Shown: positions 23,910-37,085, numbered from the stretch's first letter. The stretch is 60,000 nucleotides of DNA from Strigamia acuminata (GCA_949358305.1 OX442315.1:26626427-26686426), one strand, 5' to 3'. Notes: generated by a model from the letters alone, not told the origin. Numbers and translations are program-made.

Positions 23910-24280
23910 GGAGATTAACGACCAGTTATACTATTTTTGATTGCCATCATATGGCCTATTATTTTAATTTTAATTTCATTGTTAGCATTTCATTGTTGCA
24001 CGTGCTTTTTCTTTTTTTATACAAAGGGGAGCTCTGCCTCTTTCCCCCCCCCCCCCCCCGACTCCCCCGACTCCCCCTGCCCGCTAACACGGCGACAGCA
24101 ACAACAATGGGCCATATGATTCCATGCTTAACGTACAGCCATTAATCTCCAGATTTCCGCTTCCGTTTGCCCCCAAAACCGTCAACGCCATTCGATTCCC
24201 CACCCTTGAATACCCCTAACTCCAAAATTTGGAGATGATCTGAGAGGTGGCCGGTAAAGTAAAATTATACCAAACTCTTG
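23910..24280. mobile_element. Truncated second copy of the 14.8-kb TIR element (copy 2)
   Basis: From about 23910 the sequence matches the interior of the element at 14805-15761 (shared stretches TTAATTTCATTGTTAGC, GCACGTGCTTTTT, CCGTCAACGCCATTCGATT) and ends with the same right terminal repeat (about 24207-24280). The left terminal repeat is missing. It has no foldback insert: CCCTTGAATACCCC is continuous here. A C homopolymer and a partly duplicated GGGCCAT/GCCATTAATC segment are private to this copy. Confidence 0.75.
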
Positions 24281-25367
24281 ATGTGCTGAAAAAAACTTAG
24301 TTTTAAAGATTTACAACAAATTCAACAAATTAATAGTAAATAGAATGTTGCTACTGACAACTATTACCACAAGGTAACTTCAGAATAGCGTAAATAAAAA
24401 CACATGTTATTGTCGGGATACCGTAGGTAAAATTAATTAACTTTTACATTAGATTCTGTAATTACTTTTTGCAATTCCAATTTTAATTACGTTTCCTTAC
24501 TTATAGCATATACTTAAAATGTTAAAAAACCTATAACGAAATTGCAGCAAGGCTTCCCAGATAATCGGATTCTAAAAACTTTTCTCGTGGAGTATTTTGT
24601 ACAAATCAATTACGGTTAACTTCTTTTTATCGGAATAAAGGAAGATATGTTTCCACTAAACGGAAATAATTTCTGTAAGCTGTATTACTAAAGATTTCAG
24701 ATGGATCAATTCAACCTGAAAATATAATGTATAACTCCCTACTAGTATATGGTTTAAGTACTTATTGTGGGGCGCATCTTATAGTCCAAATCCAGGCAAT
24801 GCAGAACCCAGAAAGCGCAAATTCAAAAAATGCAAATAATATTATTTTAAATTTGCTTATATAGATGAAAATCCGGCCTAAGTTACAGCATTCCACTAAA
24901 TTTCAATTTCAATTCATTTCAATTTCAAGAAAAATAAATACAATCTAAATTTTAATAACGATATTTGAGACAAATTTAATTTATTTCAATTTCAATAAAT
25001 TCCAATTCCAATTTCAATTTGCGTTTTGTGAAAATTGTTTATTCTTATTACTTGCTTTTTGTCCGGTCGTATCTGTTTGCGGCATATCAATTTCAGGTAT
25101 TTATTTCTGTGGTTTCTAGATTTGCGGTGTACTGTAGATTCATTTTATCCAAACTCGAAAAGCATCACAAAAGTTGTAATGCAGTTTGAAGGTTTCTAGC
25201 CGAGAAACTAAAGCAATTAATCACATATCCTTGACTGAACTTTGAATGGCAGAATGGACAAGCAAAAGAAAATTCAACCAAAAGAAGAAATGTGTTTTAG
25301 TAATAATTTACAATTGTAATTTTGGTGACAAGCACACAGTTATATTTATGTTATATTTAACTTGTTA

Positions 25368-25512
25368 AATTTTGTTATTACGCAGCGTAAAGTCACTTAT
25401 ATGCATTCATAAACTTATTCAAACATTTAGACTGGCTTAAAAAAAAACATAAACAAGTTTAAATGACTTTATGAATGTGCATTGTGACTTTATGCTGCGT
25501 AATAACAAAATT
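25368..25512. mobile_element. 145-bp MITE with 45-bp inverted repeats
   Basis: The left arm (25368-25413) and the reverse complement of the right arm (25468-25512) share AATTTTGTTATTACGCAGC and AAAGTCAC and end in ATTCATAAA, with only a few mismatches. About 54 bp separate them. It has no coding capacity. The structure is typical of a miniature inverted-repeat transposable element; the superfamily is unknown. Confidence 0.75.
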
Positions 25513-26999
25513 CGTTAGAACTTTGAATAGGTTTACCAAAAGAAAATCTAGTTTACAACTTTGAGAATTGAAAATGTGAATCTCCTACGAATGAGGAATT
25601 AAGTCTAAACGTGCTGCGTTGGAAAGGAATCAAATCAACAAATTAAATATATAAAATTATACCCAGGAGTGAATTTAATTACGTCTCGTTTTTGTGACTG
25701 GAGGGTGATATTTTTTATAATATTCATAAGACAGCAAAGCAAACACGACTAATATAACTAATATAACACAATGCCAAGAGCCATATTACATAGTGAGTTG
25801 AATTGCCGAGCAAAAATTTATACTCTGGACTAGAAATAAATTTAAAGTAAATTGAATTCCATTCCATTCCATTCTCTAACTTTATTGTAAAATCTTGAAA
25901 ATTACTATTTTTGCTTTTGACGAGATCTGCAGGCGAAAATTTTTTCTTAGCAAAGTAATTTTTTCTATCGAAAACAATCCACAATAATTGTTTTTAAAGA
26001 AGAAAAATTGAAAAATAAGTTTTATGTAATAATTTCGTATTTTACATAAATTCTCCTACACAAACACTTACTATAGCACAACAACAAGGCTTTACAATTT
26101 AAAATTTCCACATAATAATCTACAAATAGATTGTACATGCACAATTCACTTATTCAAAATATACATGTTTTTAATTGGTCTTTCGAAACATTAAGTGCAA
26201 ATGTCTCTCAGTATTCACTATTCACCATCACAAAGTTGAAGTCCAATCAAGGAGCAGCGGTTATAATACAACAAACAGTGCGTTAGTTTAAGGATGACCC
26301 TAAACTCAATGACAATTGACAAGTCAATTGCAATTGATTGTCATTTGCTGTTAATGATGACTGACGTATTGTTCAGTGAGTATTGATCAAATTCAACCAA
26401 CAAAACAAACCGACGTTTAAATTGAAGTTTCCTATTGTTAGCAATCTTCTTAGCGATTCTATTGCTAGGGCACAGTTTTTGTTGTTTTGATGTTACATTT
26501 AAGAGCTACTTATCCAGACATGTCATTAAGAAAAACTCACATTAATTGGCTTTTGGAGCAAGTTAGTAGAACAATGAAACGTGATTCTATAAAATTTGTT
26601 CTAAAAAAAATAAAAATGAAAAAAAAAAGACATTAATAAGAGCTATGAGCTTCACTACATTTTTATTTTCATTTTTTTATTTCCATTTAATAACCCTCGT
26701 GGCTGATGACCAAACAGGAAGATCTTGTTCTTCCACCATGGAATGAATAATGGATTGTAATAAAAATGGAGACCGTTATAAAGAATAAGAATGGGTTATT
26801 TTTTTAAATATTATAAAAATAAAGCTATAAAACTTGACAGCCACTAATCGCTACTCTTCCCAATATAGCAACTTTATTAGAATGCCCAATGTTTTATTTC
26901 AGTTTTTGAAAAATATATATTTTGTAACACATTTACCTTCTTAATGGGCCACCAGTTGGTCGTATCATTATTTGTTGTTACCATCTGTTCGGTTTTTCT

Positions 27000-27005
27000 T
27001 TTATT
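27000..27005 (-). terminator. Candidate poly(A) signal of the TRH-receptor-type gene
   Basis: AATAAA on the minus strand, about 240 bases downstream of the stop codon at 27242-27244. Another AATAAA lies about 110 bases further on, near 26893, so the choice is uncertain. Confidence 0.35.
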
Positions 27006-27241
27006 TATACGAAAAAAAATGGTTATAACCTTGCACACAGTAATTTTTTTCCGCGGTTTTTGGCAGAGGGACAAGTGAAATATGGCTCAATTACTAGCTC
27101 GAATTGTGCTCTTAAATTATGTCATCAGAATTGAATAAATTATTTTGTTTTTAAAACTGGCGAAATAAATTTAATTCTAAATGATATAAATTGTTGTCAA
27201 CTTAATTACCTTAATCCGTCGATTCTTTTTCATAAGAAGGT

Positions 27242-30200
27242 TTATGGATTCGTTTGCTGCCAGGAACTGGTCCGTGTTGTAGACACCATCGTGTTGCTGT
27301 GATGTAGTGCGTAAACGCTTAGCCCGCGAAACGCGTCGTTCTTTTCGCAAAAAAGAACCCGGCGAAATGCGCGACGAAATTTTATTGACATGGCATTGTA
27401 GAGGATTGGATTGACAGCACTGAAAAAATCTCAAAACACAGAACATGTAACATAATATGCAAATAAAATGAGGCTATAGTTTAAAAAAAAGAAAGAAAAG
27501 TTTTATTGTTTATGGAAATTGAAAATAAATTAACATATTACCTGTTGATGAATACCATAGTTTTGGCAAACATAAGAAACCATAGTTCCATATAGGGTTC
27601 CTTTGCAAATGAATTGTAAACCAACCAAACGCGATATGGAAACCAAAAAGCTGCAAATAATGCGACTACAGTCACCAACATCTTTACAACCTGCAAATTA
27701 AAATAGGAAAATGATATTAACAAGAATTTTAAAATGAATTTTAAAAAAATTAAATAAAGTTTGACTAGTATTTAGCACGAATGAAAATAAATCATTACAG
27801 GGTTATGGTTTAAAGCAGGTCAAATTGGAAATAAATGTAAATGTAATCACATTCATTTAAGTACCAAATGTCTTTATGCCATACTTCAAACAATAAACGT
27901 TTGCTCTCAACACCTGGTCACTTGAAGATAAGATAAAAGGGAAGGAAGTTCATTCAAATTGACCAAAATGTCACCAACAGATCCAATCTTTACGATCCTT
28001 AAGGGAAATATAATTTTAGATTATTCCGTTGTGTGTACCAGTGCGACCAGATAAAGGCGCTTGTAAAAGGAAATTAAAAGTTTGCAAAATGAAAATTAAA
28101 TAGCGGAAAATAAAATTCATATTTCTCCGATCAATGAAAAAGAAATCGAAATTTATATTAAAAAAAACTAATTAAAGAAAATGCAATGCAGATGTTACAG
28201 ATGCCACAAACTTCATAAAAAAAATAGAATAAGTTCATTTTAATGTCTTTGTTTTTCTTTTACTGTTTTTTATAGTCAAGAAAAACTTTGTTAAAACAAA
28301 GCTGATTTATATTTTATAAAATCTTATTTACATGAGTAAAAACCCATATTTTCTAATTTATTAAAGAGCTTCCCTAAAGACAAGGTATAGGGTAAAACCA
28401 ATTATTCTGAGCTAAGCAGAATATTGAAGTGTTATCTCAATATTATCTCAATTCAGTCTATTTGTAAACCATTTGAAGGTTCATGTCTCTTCAAAGCCGA
28501 CGATTTTCAATGGCTAGCAGTTAATATTCAGTTAAAATGCTCGCTAATACCAGTCTTTTTATTTATCACAAATGGGGAAATCCCACTTGAACAGAAATAT
28601 AGTAATTACAGTAAGGTCATTTATGCTATTGGTTCTTTTTAATTTGAAAACAATGATCACACGGCGACAGAAAATCAATAATTGAGAAGTCAATTTAATT
28701 CCACGTAATCCAGCAAGCCAGCGTTAAAGCAATCGCATTCTGTTCAAACGATTTGTCAGTATAAAAAAATTTTAAAGTGTCAAACTCAATAGACGAAGTC
28801 GTTAACAAAAATCCGTCACTCTGACATGAAACTCGCTTTTCTTTTGCTCCTCTAATAATTTCCTATTCGTTTCGATCCATTAATTTCACTGTCGCCCATG
28901 CCGCGCTCGTATATCGTGTAGCTCATTGGTCGAACAATTTCCCCAAAGGACACGAGGTTGGGCGCCAGGCTGGATGGGGGTAGTTGAGCTTGGAGAATCG
29001 TCCATCAGCCTAAGAGACTGTGCGGCTTAAGCCTCAAGGTACAATCAAACGAAAAACCGCTCTAACCCTCTTCAACCTATGCTCAAGTAATTTTTTATGT
29101 GAGCCACTCCCAATTCAATCCCACAAGACAAAGTCTAATTCCGTTCTAACAGAAAGATTAATTACTGTATCGTTATTTCTTGTCTTAGAGGGTAATTTGT
29201 AGAGAGAACTGATATTGGGAGCAAATGTGCACGCAATCTAATGGGTAAATTTGATCAATCTCTTCAACTGTGGATATTGGATTGCAATGTTATCAGACTC
29301 ACTTAGAAACTCCGTTCATTGATAGTCATGAGAATTCTATCGGGTTAACAATGGAATGTATAACGCCTAAAGTGACTGTGATTGATTGTGGATTGAAGAA
29401 TAGAAACCTAAAATTTGAAAATTGATGGTCTTTACATTCTACCCAAATTTATTTGTTAAGATGGCTTGAAAATTTAATTTGGGTAGAACGTAAAGACCAT
29501 CAAAGTTGTTTTCAATTCACAATTGTTTCTGCATGTTTGGAGCTACTATATAAAACCTAAAATTCAGTTATTGTGGAGTTACTATTTTTTTTAGGGGAAT
29601 ATATATTTCTCTAAAACTAAAGTCTTAAAAATAAGCAAATAAAAATACCAAAATCTTAAAAATAAGCAAATAAAAATACCAAAATCTTAAAAATAAGCAA
29701 ATAAAAATACCAAAATAAATAATCAAATGAAAATACCAAAATCTTAAAAATAATCAAAGAAAAATACCAAAATCTTAAAAATAATCAAAGAAAAATACCA
29801 AAATCTTAAAAATAATCAAATAAAAATACCAAAATCTTAAAAATAATCAAAGAAAAATACCAAAATCTTAAAAATAATCAAAGAAAAATACCAAAATTTT
29901 AAAAATAATCAAAGAAAAATACCAAAATCTTAAAAATAATCAAAGAAAAATACCAAAATCTTAAAAATAATCAAAGAAAAATACCAAAATCTTAAAAATA
30001 ATCAAATAAAAATACCAAAATCTTAAAAATAATCAAATAAAAATACCAAAATTTTAAAAATAATCAAAGAAAAATACCAAAATCTTAAAAATAATCAAAT
30101 AAAAATACCAAAATTTTAAAAATAATCAAATAAAAATACCAAAATCTTAAAAATAATCAAATAAAAATACCAAAATCTTAAAAATACTCAAATGAAAATA

Positions 30201-33200
30201 CCAAAATTTTAAAAATAATCAAATAAAAATACCAAAATCTTAAAAATAATCAAATAAAAATACCAAAATCAAAATCTTTTCTCGTTTTTATTTAGTGTGT
30301 ACAGTGTACTGTCTACAGATGGTGGTTGCTACACAGCATTATTTTTAATTGTTTATATCTCTCAGCTGATTCACAAACTAAAGGAGCGGAATTTGGGGAG
30401 TAAAACTAATTTAAAACACATTAAACATTTCAAGAAATTGGGCCACGTGCCAGTGGCGTTTGAGCTCGTTCAGCCAATTCTTTACATCCGTATATGGTAG
30501 ATGGTTGAGTGGTTTCCACTAGTTGTGTAGTATGTTGTTGGCGCGGCGAACATTGGACCATGTCAATGTAGTTGAAAAGAAGCCCGAATACAGCACGCCT
30601 TTACGGACTGCTTCGTTGAGCACGTCCATCTCCTCAAGCAACTGAGGCGGAAAATTTCAGTTACGCCAACGTTATTTCAAATCTCGAAATATTAGTACTT
30701 GAATGGGAGAAGAGTTCCATTACTTCTACTTTGCCCTGAAGGTAGATCCATTTTTAAGATGATTGTATGGAAGGAAACACCTTTAAACTAATGAAATTTT
30801 CTAAGGGAAAGTTTTAAGCTTTGTCAGGAAAATGGTCAGAAAATGGAGGACACGAACTTTTCTGTAGGTTTTATCACGTCATATTTTTTTTTCACTTAAT
30901 TTATTTTTAAAACTGGGGGTAATTTTTTTTGGAAATGGTTTTCTCTTTTTTTTTTTAAAGAAAAACTACCATTAATTTTTATTGCTCGTAACTTTTCTTC
31001 TCTTCTCAGAATTCCAGATTTCGCCTTTCACTCTCCTCGTTATTGATCATTCAAAATTATTTCATCAAGCGGAGAATCATTAACAAAAAAATATTTGCCT
31101 CGGTTATAAATCTCTTCCAGTTTAGTTACAATTTATTTCACACTGACGAGTGGGAACAGTTTGCTAGTGGGAAGGAACACTTCGCTGCTAATCATCCTAA
31201 TTTGGTAGAAAGCCTACTTTCAGGCGGTGCTTTGCAAAAGAAAACAAAAAATCGCACAAACGATTAAAATTGTTAAATAACGTAAGAAATGAAGAACGGG
31301 AACACATTTCTTCGCGTCGCCACCTCTTTTTACATCGAGGCATCAAGCAAAAAATATAAAATATAAATTTTTTTGGATAAAAAAATATTTTATATGAATT
31401 TTGATCTATCATCAATCGCAATTCTCAAATGCAGGTACGCGTGAGCTATTGAAGCTACTAGCGAGTCGTCCGATAGGCTTAAAGGATCTCTAGTGACATT
31501 TTATCGCAATGACACTCACGACCCTTTGGTCCTGACTGAATTTAAGGATGGCAAATTGCCAATGGATTACAGATATCGAGAAAAGTGCAAGAATTTTGTA
31601 AACAGTTAGCTGATGTTATCAGAAAATGTTTTGAGTGAAAATTTACAATTTGACGAATCTAATGAAATGAGTTTAACGACATTTGAAAAATCTATTTTTA
31701 TCTTGTCAAAGGTGAAGTTACCATCTGTTTCATGCGGAGCCGAAGGAACACTTAATTACTAAAACTTATGACCATTTTCCACGTTCCATTAACTTTAAAT
31801 GAGTTATTTCCGCGTTTGTTAGTAAAAGGTACAAACTTGAGGTTTATTACAACTTAGAATGCAATCTACTTTTCGTAATTAGATTTGTTGTTTGACAACT
31901 TCATGAGCGATTTAATCCTCCATTTTTACGTTGTACAAATTTATGAACTCGTGCTTGCTTTGTGTAATTCAAGATAAAAGAAATTTGATAAACGGAAACT
32001 GTTATTCATGTTTGATTCATGTTTTATTATAATTTATTGTATTCTATTTTAAGATATGTAATTATTTAAGCCTGACTGCGACAATGGTTTCTCTCCATTC
32101 CATTTAAGTCAAATATATATTGTGTTCATGTTCACTCAAGCTTTAATCCGTTTAACCCGAGCAGCACACATCGATAAAAGCTTTCAATTTATTCATTTAT
32201 CATTATCTACTCACTAATCCACTTTGGAGTTGCGAACTCCACCGTTTTAATTAAATAAATTACTAATTACTGCCAATTTAAAAGTGTATTAATAATTATT
32301 AACCCTTCATAGAACTAAAATATGTAAATTGATTCGCGCACATTATGGAGTTAATTTGCTCTTACCTGAGTTGCACTTGACTGAATATTCATTTTCGTTG
32401 TGTTTATGCCGTTTCCCACAAAACGCTGGGTATCTCCTCTATGCAAATGACGCATTTGCTGACCGCCCGGATTCTTCGCCGAAGAAATGGCGTTATCGTA
32501 AAGGATTCGTGCCATAATTCCATAGAGAACGCATGACAAAAGAAGAGGGATCACGTAAAAAACGATCAAATCAGCAAAATAGTATCCCACATAGGAATTT
32601 CTCGATAGAGCAAAAGTGCATTTTTCTTTGACTGGAATCCCTTCGTATAGCAACGGAATAGTTTTTGTCAACACCAACCAAGGCGAGCAGTAGCAAAGCG
32701 CGAAGATCCATACACAACAGATAATGCGTTTCGCTCTGCGAACGGTGCAAACTGCATGAGCGTGCATCGGGTGACATATGGCGATGTATCTCTCAACCGT
32801 GAACGCCGTGATAGACAGCGAAGATGCATTGATGCCTGTATATTGTATAAAGATTAGCAGAGCACAACCCACTCGACCCCAAATCCATTCATCTCCCACT
32901 AGATAGTAGGACACTATTTCTTGCGGCACTGCGGCTACTAGCACTAGACAATCAGCCACGGCTAAACTCACCAGATAACAGTACGTGGGTGTGTGCATCG
33001 ATGGTGTTCGATACACCACTAGTACAACTAAAACGTTCCCCAAAACACCAACGACGAATATGATACTTTGAAACAACGTTCCTATCAGTCTGTATTGGAA
33101 AGAGTAGTATTCTGGATAGTGATGACGGTCCAGTTGGAGGCTTATGTTGGCTAAAAGTTCCGCTAGAAATGTGTGGCTCACGTTACACGTCAGGGGGTAT

Positions 33201-33280
33201 TCCGTGCTGTTGTTGTAATCCGACATAGAGCAGTCATCGCCTAACATGCCCCTTAAATTCTCCAGGTCTTGAGCATCCAT
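27242..33280 (-). CDS. TRHR: TRH/EFLamide-receptor-type neuropeptide GPCR (three coding exons)
   Basis: Exons 33280-32366, 27690-27542 and 27419-27242 join in phases 0 and 2 to a 413-aa rhodopsin-class receptor. The N-terminus has N-glycosylation sequons (NNST, NVSH, NISL). TM1 has GNVLVVLVVYRT, TM2 YLVSLAVADCLVLVAA, TM3 YTGINASSLSITAFTVERY followed by IAICHP, TM5 FYVIPLLLSCVLYGIMARIL, TM6 FAAFWFPYR and TM7 SAVNPILYN. These are closest in my knowledge to vertebrate TRH receptors and protostome EFLGGamide/EFLamide receptors, which couple to Gq. The DRY motif is ERY, as in TRHR. After helix 8 a Cys (VLFCEK) could be palmitoylated. The start ATG lies two bases after an AG acceptor (TTTCAG/TTATGG), so the 5' leader is probably spliced. 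Confidence 0.95.
27691..29379 (-). other. TRHR intron, 3' part
   Basis: This is the acceptor-proximal portion of the 4.7-kb intron (27691-32365) between intracellular loop 3 and TM6. The sequence is AT-rich and no exon-like segment was found. Confidence 0.7.
29380..29530. repeat. Foldback / MITE-like inverted repeat in TRHR intron
   Basis: GATGGTCTTTACATTCTACC (from 29424) is matched by an inverted copy ending at 29501, with one difference in the core (ACATT versus ACGTT). Weaker complementarity extends outward to about 29380 and 29530 (GATTGTGGATTGAA versus its complement). The loop is only about 26 bp. It looks like a small foldback element. Confidence 0.7.
29619..30270. repeat. 31-bp minisatellite, about 21 copies
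   Basis: Tandem copies of AAAATCTTAAAAATAATCAA followed by ATAAAAATACC, 31 bp each, with very little divergence. Three unit types are distinguishable: AAGCAAAT (first three copies), AATCAAAG and AATCAAAT, arranged partly in blocks. One unit near 29713 is shortened. It lies in the large intron of the receptor gene. Confidence 0.95.
30271..32365 (-). other. TRHR intron, 5' part
   Basis: Donor-proximal intron sequence. Several short unrelated open frames occur (for example 30297-30500 plus and 31043-31267 plus), together with stop-interrupted protein-like text in 30480-30650 on the minus strand and 31560-31760 on the plus strand. These might be decayed transposon coding sequence, but I cannot assign them to a family. 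Confidence 0.5.
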
Positions 33281-33283
33281 AAC

Positions 33284-36200
33284 TGAAACCCTAGTTAAAA
33301 AATATTTAGGTGCTCGTCTTTTGGTTGTTTACTTGTTTTACTTTTTTAATTGTCTTGGGAAAATGAGATTAGAACTGTAATGAGTAGAAAAAAATTAGCA
33401 AAAAATTAGAAATTAAAAGATTTGGACAAATTATCTCTGGAATCATGAAAAACGTGACGGAAAAACATGTAAACAAGCTCCATTAAATTAAAAAACAATG
33501 AAACTATTATATTTCCAGTTAAGATAATTTTATCAGCATTGAATTTCTTTGCCATCTACATAAAAAAAAACATCTGTAATGTCTGTAATGGTTATTGAAA
33601 GTATTTTTAACATTTTTCTTTTCTTGTGATTATACTATCATATGTCAGTTGGCAGTTGCTATAGTAACTTCAATCCACAAAGTCTTCTTTTCGTGTTCTG
33701 CGAGGCGTAGTAGTAGCATGCAAGCATGTTTGCGAAGGCTGAATTTTTCTTTACTGATGAATTCAGAGTATTTTTGTTGAGAAAAAATAAAAGCAAACCT
33801 TTTCGTGTCATTTGTGGCATTTGCTTGCTTCAAATTAAGATAAAAAATGAAATAAGCGTTTCTTTTATTAATTTAATTGATTTTGTTGAAGACAAAGATT
33901 ATAAAATTCTATATTTATATTTTTAAGAAAACGGATTAATTTTATTAAAAGTTTATGCAGTGTTCTACCCTTTTGACATTTCCCGCTTAGGTCAGGGGCA
34001 CAGGGTTGGATTATAGCATTGGTAAGGAACAAGAGTAAGCGGCTTTAAGAAGCCCCGTATTATTTTTAATATTTTCATCTCTCGTCCGAACATGATAGAT
34101 ATTAAGTTACTAAGTTATATATAAGACCAATGCAATTTAAAGTAGGAAATCTTATTTTATTTCCTTTTGAGTGATTCTGGTCGACTCTTTTTATAACAAA
34201 ATTCAAGTCGAAGCCTCAAAAATTTCGTTATAACGATCAAATTGAATCTGTAGGGTCGTACGTGGTCAGCAAAAAAATCCCTTCTTAGGATGGTGCTACC
34301 CTCAGGATGGAGCCGTCTTGAATAATCTTGCCTTGAATTTAACAAAATGCAAAACGAGTATTCTCAAAGGACAAAAAAATAACCAAAGTATCTTGGAGGA
34401 TTATTGAGAAATCGTTGTTTGTAAAATTATGGAATATGGTAGAAACGTCTACAAGTCAGACCTTCGCAATCTGCATTGATTTTTAGGGTCAAGCAATTAA
34501 ACTTTTAGTGTATAACCACTGACGAACGAATCTATTTCTTCCACAATAAGGCGTAAACCCTTTCTTAGAGATAGGCAGCTGGATGCTGGAGGATAACAAG
34601 TACTTTTGTTAAATTTCGTACGAGGTTTTTAAAAATCCGATTAAAACTTGTTATGTTATGCAATCACATTATTTTTCTTACACGTAGACTCTATTTATAA
34701 TGATAGTGTTCGTTTAATCGCCTTCTGATGCTACGAACAAATTTAATTAATCATTTTCTTAAAAAAAGACAAAAAATATCTAATAGAACTCGCAAGCAGG
34801 AAGGCAGAAGCCTTTAATAAATGCATATCTCGAAATGTCCGTACATAACATAACAGTTTGCTGATGATGATGATGAGAAACCATCAAACGTCGACCGTCA
34901 AAAAAATTTTGAACTTTATATTAGTTTGCCGATGCTTCACAAATATTGCAGTACTTCAAAGAGTTTTTTATATACGATCAAACGAAATGCAGATGTATAT
35001 TTATTCGTGTATGCTCCCTGCATTTATTTCTTCCATTATTGCAGGGCAGAACTTAAAGCTTTGGCTGAAGCGCAACATAGCATAAGCTCGGAAAGCCAGA
35101 CATACAACTTTTATCTCGCACGACATATCTAGCCGTCTCATTTTTAGAATCGCAAATCTTATTTGACATGATTTAAATTCAACTTTTTAGACTTAAACAG
35201 ACATTCCTAATCAAAGAAGAATTAGATAACAATATTTGCCCGCCGAAGTCATTTCAGTTACTATAGCAACATTAAATTCTTCCCAAGTGAAGACGAAACA
35301 ACAGGAATTCAAGAAATTACATCAAATATACCTAAGTGAAAAATGTTGAATATTTCTAAAGTTCCCACAAAATTTAAATAATAATAATACTTTCGAATTG
35401 CCTTTGCCATTCGACCCTTCATAATATACTTCTTTTGATGCCCAATCTTAATAATTAATGATTTTATCTTTCCAATGGAACAGAAAGCGATAAAAAATAA
35501 AACCGGTTGAGCTTCCTTTCGTATAGCGTTGTTTTCTGATAAGAACCACCATCTTTCATGTTTTTAAGCCCATCTCGTGAGTGAAAAGGTGATGACGATC
35601 AAGCAGGTCAAGTGGAACCAAAAGTGACGAGCGTGCGATAATTTTGGATCAATCAAGGGCAGAACATTAGTGCACGAATAGTATTCAATTATCCTATGTG
35701 AACACTCTTAAAACAAGCCCTAATCAACACTGATGCTTTGAGGAGAGTCAGCAAGGCGAGTCAAACTCACTTACACGCAACATTAGTTTACGGAAGTTCA
35801 AATTGGCACATTTAGCCGCAATCTTTCCATTTGGGGGGCTCTTATCACGGCCAACTTTTTTCCTTCTGACAGCAATTTTTAACGGTTTGAGCAGGACAAC
35901 AAGTTCAACCCATTTAGTCCCAATCACTAAGCGATTCGCACACGCTGCATTGAACTTTATGCTTTCAATCTCTCGGATGTTTTTTTTTTATAGTGACCTT
36001 ACGAGAAGGATTACGGTACGTTGAAAATGATTAACTTTTCCTGAAATTTTAAATAATATTATGCCAGATATGAAGAGAAAGCTGTGTCATCTTCATAATC
36101 ATTAAATGTGTTTATGAAATAGAATCGTGAGGATTTTATTCGCGCCACACACTATTTCCAAGAAGATCGTGCCATAAAAATGAATTAAAAAAAGAAAAGG

Positions 36201-36922
36201 AGGATAGGTGTCTGAAGATCAATTCTTTTTACCTATTGCTTTCTTTACGACCACACCATCCGTTATCATGCGCACGAGTGATTTCAATGCACAATGCAGC
36301 CCGACTTGTTTGTTTGTTTAAACCGAATGAAATTTTGTGGAATGATACTGGTTTCAGCACACGATTTCATCAGCTTTGTAAACGGTCACTTATGGGAGTT
36401 ATAAACACTTTATTTCGTACTAACTATGTTAAATTACCCCACTCCATCAGAATAAAGTTTCTAGATAAAATTTATCTAGATCTTTGTTTGTTTCAACTGA
36501 AAAAAAAATTATTTTTCAAGAATTTTACACTTTCTGATGAAATGTTTTGCAACATTTTTTTTTTAAAATTTCTTTTTCATTTTCATTTGAAAGAAGTTAA
36601 AATATAAAAAATTGAATCACTAGTTTTAATGAAACCGAGTCGTGCAATTAGCACAATAAAAGCTATAGAAAATAATGTCATAACCGTGTAAGCAAAGCTA
36701 AATTAATTATTTAAACGTCAAAGAAAGATTTTTAATGCGGCGGTGGTTGAGATTCAAACAAATTTGAAACTTTTTCACATGAGATTTAAAATATTATAAT
36801 GAAAAGCGTATCAACAAAAAGCTAAAGAAATAATTACTTACTAAAATGCATCTTTTGTGGAACATTCAAGTAGGGAGCAAGATGCGTGTCTCGAGGGCCC
36901 GCATCAATGAAGCTGCACTCAC
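33284..36922 (-). other. Probable 5'-UTR intron of the TRHR-type gene
   Basis: An acceptor (GGGTTTCAG) ends two bases before the start codon, so sequence upstream of 33282 is likely intronic. No coding exon is recognised here. A donor that could pair with it (GTGAGT, complement of 36917-36922) borders a GC-rich islet. The pairing is inference. Confidence 0.35.
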
Positions 36923-37085
36923 GAGCCGCATAAAACGCTCGGCGACTGAAATCTTTTCGGAGCGGCTGCATGCCTTTCTATCGCTTGAAACGACAAAATG
37001 ACGCAGAGCGCACGCGCCTACGTCTGGCATCTGATACCTTCGCATTGGGCGGTAGAGGGCGATAAAATCGGAAGACACAGCAATA
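36870..37085 (-). promoter_or_regulatory. GC-rich islet, candidate first exon/promoter of the TRHR-type gene
   Basis: About 200 bp with many CpGs stand out from AT-rich surroundings. On the minus strand a strong donor (CTC/GTGAGT) follows at 36922. A 41-codon ATG-initiated frame (37090 to 36923) reads through the islet; if spliced to 33282 it would continue out of frame past the receptor ATG, i.e. an upstream ORF. AGAGGGCG at 37054 resembles a CTCF core. It could instead belong to an unseen transcript. Confidence 0.35.

Larger units (their letters stand above)
24281..27241. other. Intergenic DNA, no gene seen
   Basis: AT-rich sequence between copy 2 of the TIR element and the 3' end of the TRH-receptor-type gene. 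It includes an inverted-repeat element at 25368-25512 and low-complexity CAATTTC-type repeats near 24900-25020. No exon is recognisable. The last ~240 bp probably belongs to the 3' UTR of the receptor gene. Confidence 0.55.

Noticed and set aside
29619-30270. CRISPR or coding repeat
   Set aside because: It is a plain 31-bp tandem repeat without unique spacers and is full of stops; it lies in an intron.
36236-36607. 123-codon plus-strand ORF
   Set aside because: It has no recognisable family, no splice partners, and lies in AT-rich DNA with a low-complexity tail.
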